In this document: positions 57,320 through 64,000 of the stretch, one piece after another
Numbering within the stretch: position 1 is the stretch's first letter
Layout: the number at the start of each line of letters is the position of its first letter
Assembly (NCBI GenBank): GCA_023257655.1
Contig: JALRBQ010000006.1
Span: forward strand, 80,415-144,414
Length of the DNA: 64,000 nucleotides
Source: Pseudomonadales bacterium
GTDB taxonomy: Bacteria > Pseudomonadota > Gammaproteobacteria > Pseudomonadales > Pseudohongiellaceae
Direction of reading: 5' to 3'
The notes under the pieces: generated by a model
The model's database searches: none
What the model was told of the DNA's origin: nothing
Seen by the model: only the letters and a program-made list of their open reading frames with translations
Translations under genes and position numbers: made by a program

Positions 57320-58321
57320 CTAAATCGCCGGCGAACCCTCCGCCAAAAACAGTTTGTTGCGCACCAGATTTCGATAGGCATTCGGTGTTACCGCAGTGTT
57401 CTTCTTGAAGATTTCACAGAAATGACTCACGTCGTGATATCCCACCTGATCCGCGACGTCCGAGACGACGAGATTGCTCTGCTTTAACAACTCTTTAGCC
57501 TGCTCAATGCGTATTTCCTGCAGGTAATGTAGCGGAGTGGTATTGGTCGCCTGCTTGAAGCGTCGATTCAGTGAGCGGACGCTGATGCCGAATTGGGCGG
57601 CAACCTGAATTACTTCCAATGGCGCTTGGAAATTGAGCTGTAGCCATTCCTGTACCTTGATTATCAGTTCGTCGTGATGGATCCGCTGGGGATCTTGCGA
57701 CAGCAGCAAGGAATCATAAGAGCGTTTTAACTCATGGGTAAAATGCCGTGAGACTTCGCTGGTAATCGCCTTGTCGTAGAGCAGTTCGATAAAGTGGAGC
57801 ATCAAATCCCGTGCAGCGTTCACGCTACCGGTGCAATACAGCCGGTCGGTCCCTGTGATGAAGCGCTTTCGCTGCAACTTGATAGCCGGATAGCGCTTCT
57901 GGAAATGGTCGAAGAAACGCCAATGGGTGGTAGCTGGTCTACCGTTAAGCAAACCTGCCTCGGCGAGGAAATAACTGCCGGTGGTGATCGAGCAGATTGT
58001 TGCGCCTTGGGCATATTGGTGCTTGAGCCAGCGCAACATGTCCGGGTGTCGCAGCAGGGCAGCCTGTGGGTTGCCCCAGATTCCCGGTACGAAGATCAGG
58101 TCCGTGGTAGCAACTTCGGCAATCGAGTGTGAGCAGCGAATGCCAAGCCCCCCGCTCAGTTGCAACGCGGTGGCTTCCACGCCCAGAATTTCAATCTGGT
58201 TCATCTTGTGTTTTTGTTTACGTGCCCTGGCGATATCATTTGCCGCACTCAACATTTCCAGAGGTATCGTAATCGACGAACCCAGGGAATTTTCCAGCGC
58301 AAGAATGCTCACGTGTTTCAT
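57320..58321 (-). CDS. GlxA-type transcription regulator (DJ-1/PfpI + AraC)
   Basis: 333 residues. The first 180 are a class I glutamine-amidotransferase-like sensing domain with FVPGIWGNPQAAL and SITTGSYFLAEAGLLNGRPA; the usual nucleophile cysteine is replaced by Thr in SITTGS. The last 100 are an AraC double helix-turn-helix: LEVIQVAAQFGISVRSLNRR and VVSDVADQVGYHDVSHFCEI, ending in P-AYRN. Members regulate amino acid or quaternary-amine use. The target is not evident, because the next gene upstream on the same strand is greB. Confidence 0.9.
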   Translation of the reverse strand: MKHVSILALENSLGSSITIPLEMLSAANDIARARKQKHKMNQIEILGVEATALQLSGGLGIRCSHSIAEVATTDLIFVPGIWGNPQAALLRHPDMLRWLKHQYAQGATICSITTGSYFLAEAGLLNGRPATTHWRFFDHFQKRYPAIKLQRKRFITGTDRLYCTGSVNAARDLMLHFIELLYDKAITSEVSRHFTHELKRSYDSLLLSQDPQRIHHDELIIKVQEWLQLNFQAPLEVIQVAAQFGISVRSLNRRFKQATNTTPLHYLQEIRIEQAKELLKQSNLVVSDVADQVGYHDVSHFCEIFKKNTAVTPNAYRNLVRNKLFLAEGSPAI

Positions 58322-58330
58322 AGCGGTTTG

Positions 58331-58828
58331 CTACCGATAGTCGATACTTACAACGAAGTAGTCACGGGGTCCGGTTGGTGTCTGCGTGCGAATCTCGCTA
58401 TCGAGTTCCTTGCCGAGCAAGGCCCGACCCAGCGGGGCATCGATGCTGATGTAGCCACGTTTGGGATCGATTTCATCCGGTCCGACGAGCCGATACGAAA
58501 CAATCTCACCCCGGTCATCTTCCAGTGAGACATAGGCGCCGAAATAAATCCGGTTCTGATTGCTCGGAGGTTCGGTTACCACCGTGACTTCCTCGAGCCG
58601 CTTGCTGAGATAACGTACGCGCCTGTCAATTTCCCGAAGCCGTTTCTTGCCATAGATGTATTCCGCGTTCTCGGAGCGATCACCCTGGGCGGCAGCCTCG
58701 GTGACTGACTGGGTAATCTGCGGCCGCTCAACTTTCCACAGGTGATGCAGTTCAGCCTTCAGCAGGCGCTCACCTTCGGCAGTAATGTACTTGGCGCCAG
58801 GCTTTTGTGGCGGACGATAGCGGCTCAT
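58331..58828 (-). CDS. greB: transcription elongation factor GreB
   Basis: Rescues backtracked RNA polymerase by stimulating transcript cleavage. It has 165 residues. The N-terminal coiled coil carries the acidic tip AAAQGDRSENAEYIYGKKRL near 44-63 with the Asp/Glu pair that enters the secondary channel. The C-terminal FKBP-like domain has GRALLGKELDSEI. The lead YRPPQKPGAKYITAEG and overall length fit GreB rather than GreA. It lies just after dinB on the same strand with a 36-base gap. Confidence 0.96.
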   Translation of the reverse strand: MSRYRPPQKPGAKYITAEGERLLKAELHHLWKVERPQITQSVTEAAAQGDRSENAEYIYGKKRLREIDRRVRYLSKRLEEVTVVTEPPSNQNRIYFGAYVSLEDDRGEIVSYRLVGPDEIDPKRGYISIDAPLGRALLGKELDSEIRTQTPTGPRDYFVVSIDYR

Positions 58829-58864
58829 GAAAATAGGTCCATAGAAGAAATTCGTTCCTGTAGC

Positions 58865-59983
58865 TCAGTCCTGTGTTGAAGCCCCGGCATCGACTATTTC
58901 CGGATCCAATTTCAGCGTCATCTGGCTGGCATCCCCTTGTCCTGCATCGGCGACATGGCGCGGTTGCAGCCTGACCCCCATGCCCAGCAAACGGACAGGC
59001 CGATCGCCGCGATCATATCCTTGTTCGCACAGCGCCATAAAGTTTGCCATCGTCGTTGACGAGGAGAGCATCTCTACGGTCGTCTGCGTGAAATCATGGA
59101 ATTTGATCTTGATGAATTGCTTGTGGATCTCGACTTCATCACCCAGTTTGTCCAGACGACGTTCCAGTTGTGTCATAAGACCGGGTAACTGGGCCAGACA
59201 GTCCGCCAGAGTCGGTAAATCGGCTGGAAAGGTGTTTTCCACGCTCATGGATTTGCGGACCCGGTCGGTAGAGACCGGGCGATTGTCGATACCCAGACTC
59301 AATTGATGGAGCCGTTCACCAAAACTGCCGAAAGCGACCTGCAATTGCTCACTATTGAGTCGGCGCAAGTCGGCGCAGGTCTGGATGCCCATGCGTCGCA
59401 TTTTCTCGGCGGTCACCTTGCCGACACCGTGTAACTTCTTCACCGGCAAGGCTGCGACAAAGCTGTCCACGTGATCCGGGGTGATGACGAACTGGCCGTC
59501 GGGTTTATTCCAGTCACTGGCGATTTTTGCCAGGAATTTATTCGGGGCTATCCCGGCGGAGATTGTAATTCGAACCTGCTCTCGAACTTCGTCGCGAATC
59601 GCGGTGGCAATTCGCGTCGCACTGCCCTGATGTTGTGTGCTGGAGCTGACATCGAGGTAGGCTTCATCCAGTGAGAGCGGTTCAATCAGTGCGGTGTAGC
59701 GGGAGAAGATCCCGTGAATCTGCCGTGAAGCCTCACGGTATTTGTCCATGTCAGGACGGATGATGATCAGGTCTGGGCAGCGCTTGCGGGCAGTAGCCGA
59801 GGCCATCGCCGAATGGACGCCGAATTTGCGGGCTTCGTAATTGCAGGTTGCTACTACACCCCGGCGTTCCGGGGAACCGCCAACTGCAACTGGCTTGCCG
59901 ATCAGATCCGGATTGTCCCTCATCTCGATGGAGGCATAGAAACAATCGCAGTCACAGTGGATGATCTTGCGAAACGACGTCAT
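58865..59983 (-). CDS. dinB: DNA polymerase IV (DinB)
   Basis: Y-family translesion polymerase of 372 residues. IIHCDCDCFYASIEMRDN holds the first catalytic Asp (D11), and EPLSLDEAYLDVS the second acid pair. KFLAKIASDWNKPDG and KLHGVGKVTAEKMRRMGI belong to the palm and thumb. Its little-finger domain is present. The usual beta-clamp motif near the C-terminus (LGVRL-type) is seen as GMGVRLQPR. No LexA box (CTG-N10-CAG) was found by eye upstream. The start follows a hairpin behind serC. Confidence 0.95.
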   Translation of the reverse strand: MTSFRKIIHCDCDCFYASIEMRDNPDLIGKPVAVGGSPERRGVVATCNYEARKFGVHSAMASATARKRCPDLIIIRPDMDKYREASRQIHGIFSRYTALIEPLSLDEAYLDVSSSTQHQGSATRIATAIRDEVREQVRITISAGIAPNKFLAKIASDWNKPDGQFVITPDHVDSFVAALPVKKLHGVGKVTAEKMRRMGIQTCADLRRLNSEQLQVAFGSFGERLHQLSLGIDNRPVSTDRVRKSMSVENTFPADLPTLADCLAQLPGLMTQLERRLDKLGDEVEIHKQFIKIKFHDFTQTTVEMLSSSTTMANFMALCEQGYDRGDRPVRLLGMGVRLQPRHVADAGQGDASQMTLKLDPEIVDAGASTQD

Positions 59984-60025
59984 GACGAGAAGCTGGCTGT
60001 GGGCTAAAACCCGGAAACTACCTCA

Positions 60026-60055
60026 GCGCCGCTCCAGTGTAAATGTGAGCGGCGC
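60026..60055 (-). terminator. GC-rich stem-loop behind serC
   Basis: GCGCCGCTC (60026-60034) and GAGCGGCGC (60047-60055) pair perfectly with a 12-base loop, between the serC stop and dinB start. In the - direction no immediate T-run follows, so it may be a weak terminator. Confidence 0.5.
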
Positions 60056-60098
60056 CGGGTAAGGTGCGCGAGGCAGACGAACGGACGGGGATCTGAGA

Positions 60099-61187
60099 CT
60101 AGCTGTTGGCCCGTTCGAATTCCTGCATGTAGTCAGCCAGCGTTTGGCAACCTGCGACCGGCATGGCGTTATAGATCGACGCTCGTGCGCCACCGACGTT
60201 GCGATGCCCCTTGAGTGCATACAACCCGCGTTCTAGCGCTCCTGCCAGGAAGCTATCGAGCAGAGAGTTGTCAGCCAGATTGAACGTAACATTCATGACC
60301 GAGCGATGCGCCGGATGGGCAGCTCCCACATAGAATTCGGAATTGTCGATCACGTCATAAATCAGGGCGGCCTTCGCCTCATTCTGCGCTTCGATCACGT
60401 CGAGGCCACCCAACTCGTCCAGCCACTCCAGCACCAGTTTCATCATGTAGATTGCGAACGTGTTATTGGTGTTCGCTAATGAATGCTGATCGGCATAGGT
60501 CTTGTAATTGAGCAAGTTTGGCGTTTCCGGCAGCGCCAGATCGAGCAGATCCTCGCGAATGATGACGCAAGCCAGACCTGAAGGCCCGAGGTTTTTCTGC
60601 AGGCCGGCAAAGATAACACCAAACTTGCTGATATCCAGTCTTCGTGACAACAACTCGGAAGTCATATCCGCTACCAGAGGGATGTTGCCGGTGTCCGGAA
60701 ACTGCTGCCACCGTGTGCCGTAAATGGTGTTGTTGCTGGTGATATGCACATAGGATGTGTCGGCATCCAGCGCTGACGGATTGAAATCAGGAATGCGGTC
60801 ATAATCAAATTCAGCGCTGCTGGCTGCTGTCGTGATGTTGCCGTAGCGAGCGGCTTCCTTGGCAGCGAGTTTGGCAAAATTTCCTGACTCCACATAAGCC
60901 GCCTTGCGGGCAGGCTGGCGATTGATCAGATTCAGAGGCACCGCAGAGAATTGCATCTGCGCCCCACCGTGCACATACAAGATCTTGTAATTCGAGGGGA
61001 TTGCAGCGAGCTTGATCATGAGTTGGTCGGCTTCGTCTAAAACCTGTTCAAACTCTTTGGAACGATGGCTGATCTCGATCAGGCCTGCGCCAAGGTTGGC
61101 GAAGTCGAGAAATTCCCGTTGCGCCTTTTCCATGACAGAGGTTGGCAACATGGCGGGTCCAGCACCGAAATTAAAGACTCGAGTCAT
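60099..61187 (-). CDS. serC: phosphoserine aminotransferase SerC
   Basis: PLP enzyme of serine (and pyridoxine) synthesis, converting 3-phosphohydroxypyruvate to phosphoserine. It has 362 residues. FNFGAGPAMLP near 5-15 and GGAQMQFSAVPLNL near 74-87 are the phosphate-binding parts, and Lys198 in AGLQKNLGPSG binds PLP, the same number as in E. coli. KGHRNVGGARASIYNAMP lies near the C-terminus. The order serA-serC on one strand, 30 bases apart, indicates a joint operon for the first two steps from 3-phosphoglycerate. Confidence 0.97.
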   Translation of the reverse strand: MTRVFNFGAGPAMLPTSVMEKAQREFLDFANLGAGLIEISHRSKEFEQVLDEADQLMIKLAAIPSNYKILYVHGGAQMQFSAVPLNLINRQPARKAAYVESGNFAKLAAKEAARYGNITTAASSAEFDYDRIPDFNPSALDADTSYVHITSNNTIYGTRWQQFPDTGNIPLVADMTSELLSRRLDISKFGVIFAGLQKNLGPSGLACVIIREDLLDLALPETPNLLNYKTYADQHSLANTNNTFAIYMMKLVLEWLDELGGLDVIEAQNEAKAALIYDVIDNSEFYVGAAHPAHRSVMNVTFNLADNSLLDSFLAGALERGLYALKGHRNVGGARASIYNAMPVAGCQTLADYMQEFERANS

Positions 61188-61217
61188 TGTAAGTTTCCTG
61201 ATGGGTTCCTGTAATGG

Positions 61218-62399
61218 TTAAAGCTGTGTGACCTTGATGACATTCTCGATCGCGGCGATCGCGCTCAAGGCTGTCTCTGAGGGTGCGCATTCCAGATCGA
61301 TGAGGTTGTAGGCGATATCATCCCGGCTCTTGTTAATCATGTCGATCACATTGATATTTTGATCTGCCAGCACCGAGGTGATCTGTCCGAGCATCTTTGG
61401 TACGTTGCGATTGCTGATGGCGAGACGCGTGCCTTTGGTAGCACGAGCGGAGCGATCCAGCGACAGAGTCGGATAATTGACCGAATTGCGGATATTGCCA
61501 TTTTCGAGAAAATCCATGAGCTGATCCGCGGCCATGATGGCGCAATTCTCTTCTGCCTCTGCAGTGCTCGCCCCGATGTGTGGCATTGAAATCACGTCGT
61601 CGCGGCTCAGTAATTCCGGACGCGGAAAATCACAGACATACTTCAGTGACTTGCCAGCATTCAGAGCAGCGAGCAAGGCGTCCGCGTCAACAATTTCATC
61701 CCGCGCGAAATTCAGGAGGCAGGTGCCGGGCCGCATGGTGTCAAACAGGGCCTTGTTGATCAATCCGCGCGTGGAATCTAGCACTGGCAGATGCAGCGAG
61801 ATGAAGTCGGCATTCGCGGTGAGCGCTGAAAGGTTTTCGATGCGCTTTACCCGGCTCGGTAATCTCCAGGCGGCTTCAACGGACAGAGCGGGGTCATAAC
61901 CCAGAACATTCATGCCGAGTCCGATTGCCATCTCCGCTACCATGGAGCCGATCGCACCGAGTCCGATCACTCCCAGAGTCTTGCCCTTGATCTCACCGCC
62001 GCTGAACTGTTTCTTTTCCTGTTCCATCAATTTTGATAATTCAGCGTAATCGCTTATCTGTGTCTGTGCTCGCGCAAACGCTATGCCGGGCAGGATGCCG
62101 CGAGACGCCAGCAACAACCCACAGAGCACCAGCTCTTTCACTGCGTTGGCATTCGCACCGGGAGTGTTAAAAACTACCACGCCCTGGCGCGTGCAATCGG
62201 CAACGGGCACATTGTTGGTGCCAGCTCCCGCTCTTGCCACTGCCTTCAAGCCGGCGGTGATAGCCCCGGCATCAAGCTTGTGGCTGCGCAACAGGATGGC
62301 ATCTGCAGCGCCCACATCGGGACCCACCTCATAGGTATTCGCCGGAAAGCGGCTGAGGCCCAGGTCAGAGATCTGATTAAAGGTTTGAATCTTGTACAT
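61218..62399 (-). CDS. serA: D-3-phosphoglycerate dehydrogenase SerA
   Basis: NAD enzyme for the first step of serine synthesis. ATG 62399 gives 393 residues; an earlier start at 62438 is less likely. ARAGAGTNNVPVADCTRQG, GVIGLGAIGSMVAEMAIGLG (NAD loop) and MPHIGASTAEAEENCAIMAA (catalytic His) are clear. The last 70 residues form an ACT domain (MLGQITSVLADQNINVIDM), the serine-binding regulatory part. It lacks the extra intervening domain of Bacillus SerA. Transcribed just ahead of serC. Confidence 0.96.
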   Translation of the reverse strand: MYKIQTFNQISDLGLSRFPANTYEVGPDVGAADAILLRSHKLDAGAITAGLKAVARAGAGTNNVPVADCTRQGVVVFNTPGANANAVKELVLCGLLLASRGILPGIAFARAQTQISDYAELSKLMEQEKKQFSGGEIKGKTLGVIGLGAIGSMVAEMAIGLGMNVLGYDPALSVEAAWRLPSRVKRIENLSALTANADFISLHLPVLDSTRGLINKALFDTMRPGTCLLNFARDEIVDADALLAALNAGKSLKYVCDFPRPELLSRDDVISMPHIGASTAEAEENCAIMAADQLMDFLENGNIRNSVNYPTLSLDRSARATKGTRLAISNRNVPKMLGQITSVLADQNINVIDMINKSRDDIAYNLIDLECAPSETALSAIAAIENVIKVTQL

Positions 62400-62647
62400 G
62401 CTGATTTTTCCTGAGAAATTCAGAGGATTCTCTGCCACAGCCAGAGTGGCTGGAGAGCACTGTATCCTTCTTGTTTTTGAGCTGTGGAAGACGGGCCATT
62501 CGCTGTATGACGCTTGCCAGTTGCTGGCGCATCGGCAGTGGGACTCGGGTTTTTCAACCCGGGCAATTATGTCTTGAAATGGTGCGAAACTCCAGCCGCA
62601 ATTCCAATTATCTGGGCCGGTAGTGTTGGCCTGCGGGCTGACGGGTT

Positions 62648-63538
62648 ATGATAACCGAACGCACCCAGACAGAGAGAGCGATGCAGCAGTCAGACGCAGG
62701 CAAACCCGTGGCAGTCCATACTGGCAAAGTGCCGGTATTCCGCATTCTTGGCCGCAATCCAGGAGCCATGACCGGCCCCGGAACAAACAGTTATCTGATC
62801 GGAGATCAGACCCTGTGTCTGCTCGATCCCGGGCCACGCGATGAGCTGCAGCTCGGCAATTTCCTGGCAGCCATCGGCTCGCGGCGTCTGGCGTATATTC
62901 TCGTCACCCATACCCATGGCGACCACTCCCCCGGAGCACTCGCGTTACAGGCCGCGACTGGCGCAGAACTGGTCGGATTGCCGGCCCCGATTCCACAGGG
63001 TCATGACACCACTTTCAAGCCGGCGCGGCAGAGGCATCACGGTGATCTGATCGACTGCGGGGAGTACGTCGTGCGCCTGGTGCATACCCCCGGTCATGTC
63101 TCCAACCACATCTGTTATTTGTTGGAAGCCGACGGCTTGTTGTTTACCGGGGATCATGTGTTGCAGGGTACGACCTCGGTAATTCTGCCACCGGATGGTG
63201 ACATGGGAGACTATCTGGCTTCGTTGCGCGAATTGCAGTCGCTGCCATTGCGAGCGTTTGCGCCCGGGCACGGTGCGATTATGACCGAACCGCAACAAGA
63301 GCTGAGCGCGCTAATCGCACACCGACTTCGTCGCGAGGAAAAAGTGCTGCGCTGCCTGCAAGCGCATGGACCCTGCACACTGGAGTCGCTGGTCATGACG
63401 GTGTACGACGATGTTGCATCACATCTGCTACCTTGGGCCCAAAAGACGCTACTCGCCCATCTGCTGAAATTGCAGCGCGAACGACGGGCAGAGCTTGGTG
63501 CTGGAGTCTGGTCGGTGGTCACGGGAGCGGCGACGTAA
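62648..63538 (+). CDS. MBL-fold hydrolase with C-terminal winged helix (LACTB2-like)
   Basis: 296 residues; ATG 62681 with GAGAGAG before it is an equally good start. [53 protein letters not shown] and FAPGHG complete a dinuclear zinc site. The last 70 residues look like a winged-helix domain of the LACTB2 type. Mammalian LACTB2 is a mitochondrial RNase; bacterial members act on RNA or small esters and are often misnamed beta-lactamases. There is no signal peptide, so it is cytoplasmic. The next gene overlaps it by one base (TAATG). Confidence 0.88.
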   Translation: MITERTQTERAMQQSDAGKPVAVHTGKVPVFRILGRNPGAMTGPGTNSYLIGDQTLCLLDPGPRDELQLGNFLAAIGSRRLAYILVTHTHGDHSPGALALQAATGAELVGLPAPIPQGHDTTFKPARQRHHGDLIDCGEYVVRLVHTPGHVSNHICYLLEADGLLFTGDHVLQGTTSVILPPDGDMGDYLASLRELQSLPLRAFAPGHGAIMTEPQQELSALIAHRLRREEKVLRCLQAHGPCTLESLVMTVYDDVASHLLPWAQKTLLAHLLKLQRERRAELGAGVWSVVTGAAT

Positions 63539-63846
63539 TGCCAGAGGAGGTCGCCTGGACGCTGTACATGATTCGTTGTAACGATGGCAGTCTTTATACC
63601 GGCATTACGACCGATGTCGCACGACGACTGCAGGAACACCGCGACAGCGATGGGCTCGGCAAGGGCGCGAAATTTTTGCGCGGAAAATCCCCGCTGACCC
63701 TGGTGTATACAGCAGCAGTGGCAAACAGATCTGAAGCCTCGCGGTTGGAGTATACCGTCAAGCAATTGACGAAGGCGGAGAAGGAAGCTCTCGTTAACCG
63801 CCAACTTACTCTGCAGGAAGTGCAGACACGGAACTTAGCGTCATGA
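63538..63846 (+). CDS. GIY-YIG nuclease family protein
   Basis: 102 residues from ATG 63538, which overlaps the previous stop by one base; a longer frame from 63433 would read back through the MBL gene. [20 protein letters not shown] carries the GIY-YIG-type core as LYMI...LYTG, with Arg26-region ARRLQEHRD and [12 protein letters not shown] supplying the catalytic Arg and Glu. It is the YhbQ/UPF0213 small form, with weak DNase activity in some homologues. The role is likely minor DNA repair. It overlaps the next gene by four bases. Confidence 0.93.
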   Translation: MPEEVAWTLYMIRCNDGSLYTGITTDVARRLQEHRDSDGLGKGAKFLRGKSPLTLVYTAAVANRSEASRLEYTVKQLTKAEKEALVNRQLTLQEVQTRNLAS

Positions 63847-64000
63847 TTGAACAAGATACCGATTATTCCATCGAGAAGATTCCGGTCGGGATCAGCAGTT
63901 GCCTGCTCGGACAGCGGGTACGCTACGATGGAGGTCACAAGAACCATTCCTATATCGTCGGAACTTTGGGGGAATATTTCGATTTTCGTCCATTCTGTCC
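63843..64000 (+). CDS. DUF523-type protein, start only (cut by window edge)
   Basis: The first 52 codons are visible from ATG 63843, overlapping the GIY-YIG stop by four bases. [19 protein letters not shown] near 15-33 is the conserved N-terminus of DUF523 proteins; in gammaproteobacteria this domain is often followed by a YbgA-like DUF1722 part. Function is poorly known. The rest lies outside the window. Confidence 0.85.
   Translation, partial: MIEQDTDYSIEKIPVGISSCLLGQRVRYDGGHKNHSYIVGTLGEYFDFRPFC

Overview
The window is chromosomal DNA of a free-living gammaproteobacterium of moderately high GC, probably aerobic and aquatic and not an enteric. Three things point this way: a division and cell-wall (dcw) cluster followed by lpxC, an M23 peptidase, secA, argJ and mutT in the order familiar from Pseudomonas and relatives; a FabY-type ketoacyl synthase; and an AmpD/AmpE/AmpG peptidoglycan recycling set. 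Genes are tightly packed, with many 1, 4 or 8 base overlaps. I see no insertion sequence, prophage, integrase, CRISPR array or toxin-antitoxin island.

Region by region. 1-12.8 kb: murE (cut by the window edge), murF, mraY, murD, ftsW, murG, murC, ddlB, ftsQ, ftsA, ftsZ, all on +. 13-20.1 kb: lpxC, an M23 envelope peptidase, secA, argJ and a Nudix-ThiE fusion. 20.4-22.4 kb: an exported beta-propeller-like protein gene that appears to be split by an in-frame TAA. 22.4-26.3 kb (-): a methyltransferase, a 58-codon ORF whose tail looks like the C-terminus of the pilus ATPase PilB, then pilC, pilD, coaE, yacG. 26.6-32.6 kb: cytochrome c, a secreted HNH nuclease, nadC, a retropepsin-like protease, a DUF1631-like protein, ampD and ampE. 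33-41.3 kb: aceE-aceF, a BtuCD-type ABC importer, yajQ, ampG. 41.3-50.7 kb: an alkyltransferase-like protein, fxsA, heat-shock groESL, sodB, a urate-oxidase-N membrane protein, a coiled-coil membrane protein, two enoyl-CoA hydratase paralogues, tRNA-Leu(UAG), and a VWA plus J-domain gene pair. 50.9-64 kb: class I fumarase, fabY, two MBL-fold hydrolases, a D,D-carboxypeptidase, a ribosome hibernation factor, DUF1244, a GlxA-type regulator, greB, dinB, serC, serA, a GIY-YIG protein, and the start of a DUF523 gene.

Functionally, the left third makes lipid II (MurC-F, MraY, MurG, Ddl), uses it at the divisome (FtsW, FtsQ, FtsA, FtsZ), starts lipid A synthesis (LpxC) and drives export (SecA). AmpD, AmpG and the VanY-like enzyme recover or trim cell wall. 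AceEF, fumarase, SerA/SerC and NadC are core metabolism.

No clearly new defence or mobile system is visible. The observations most worth following are the pilB-tail remnant in the place where pilB is expected, the stop-interrupted propeller gene, a HexR-like palindrome before aceE, a palindrome before fabY, a long hairpin between groEL and sodB, and the VWA/J-domain pair of unknown role.
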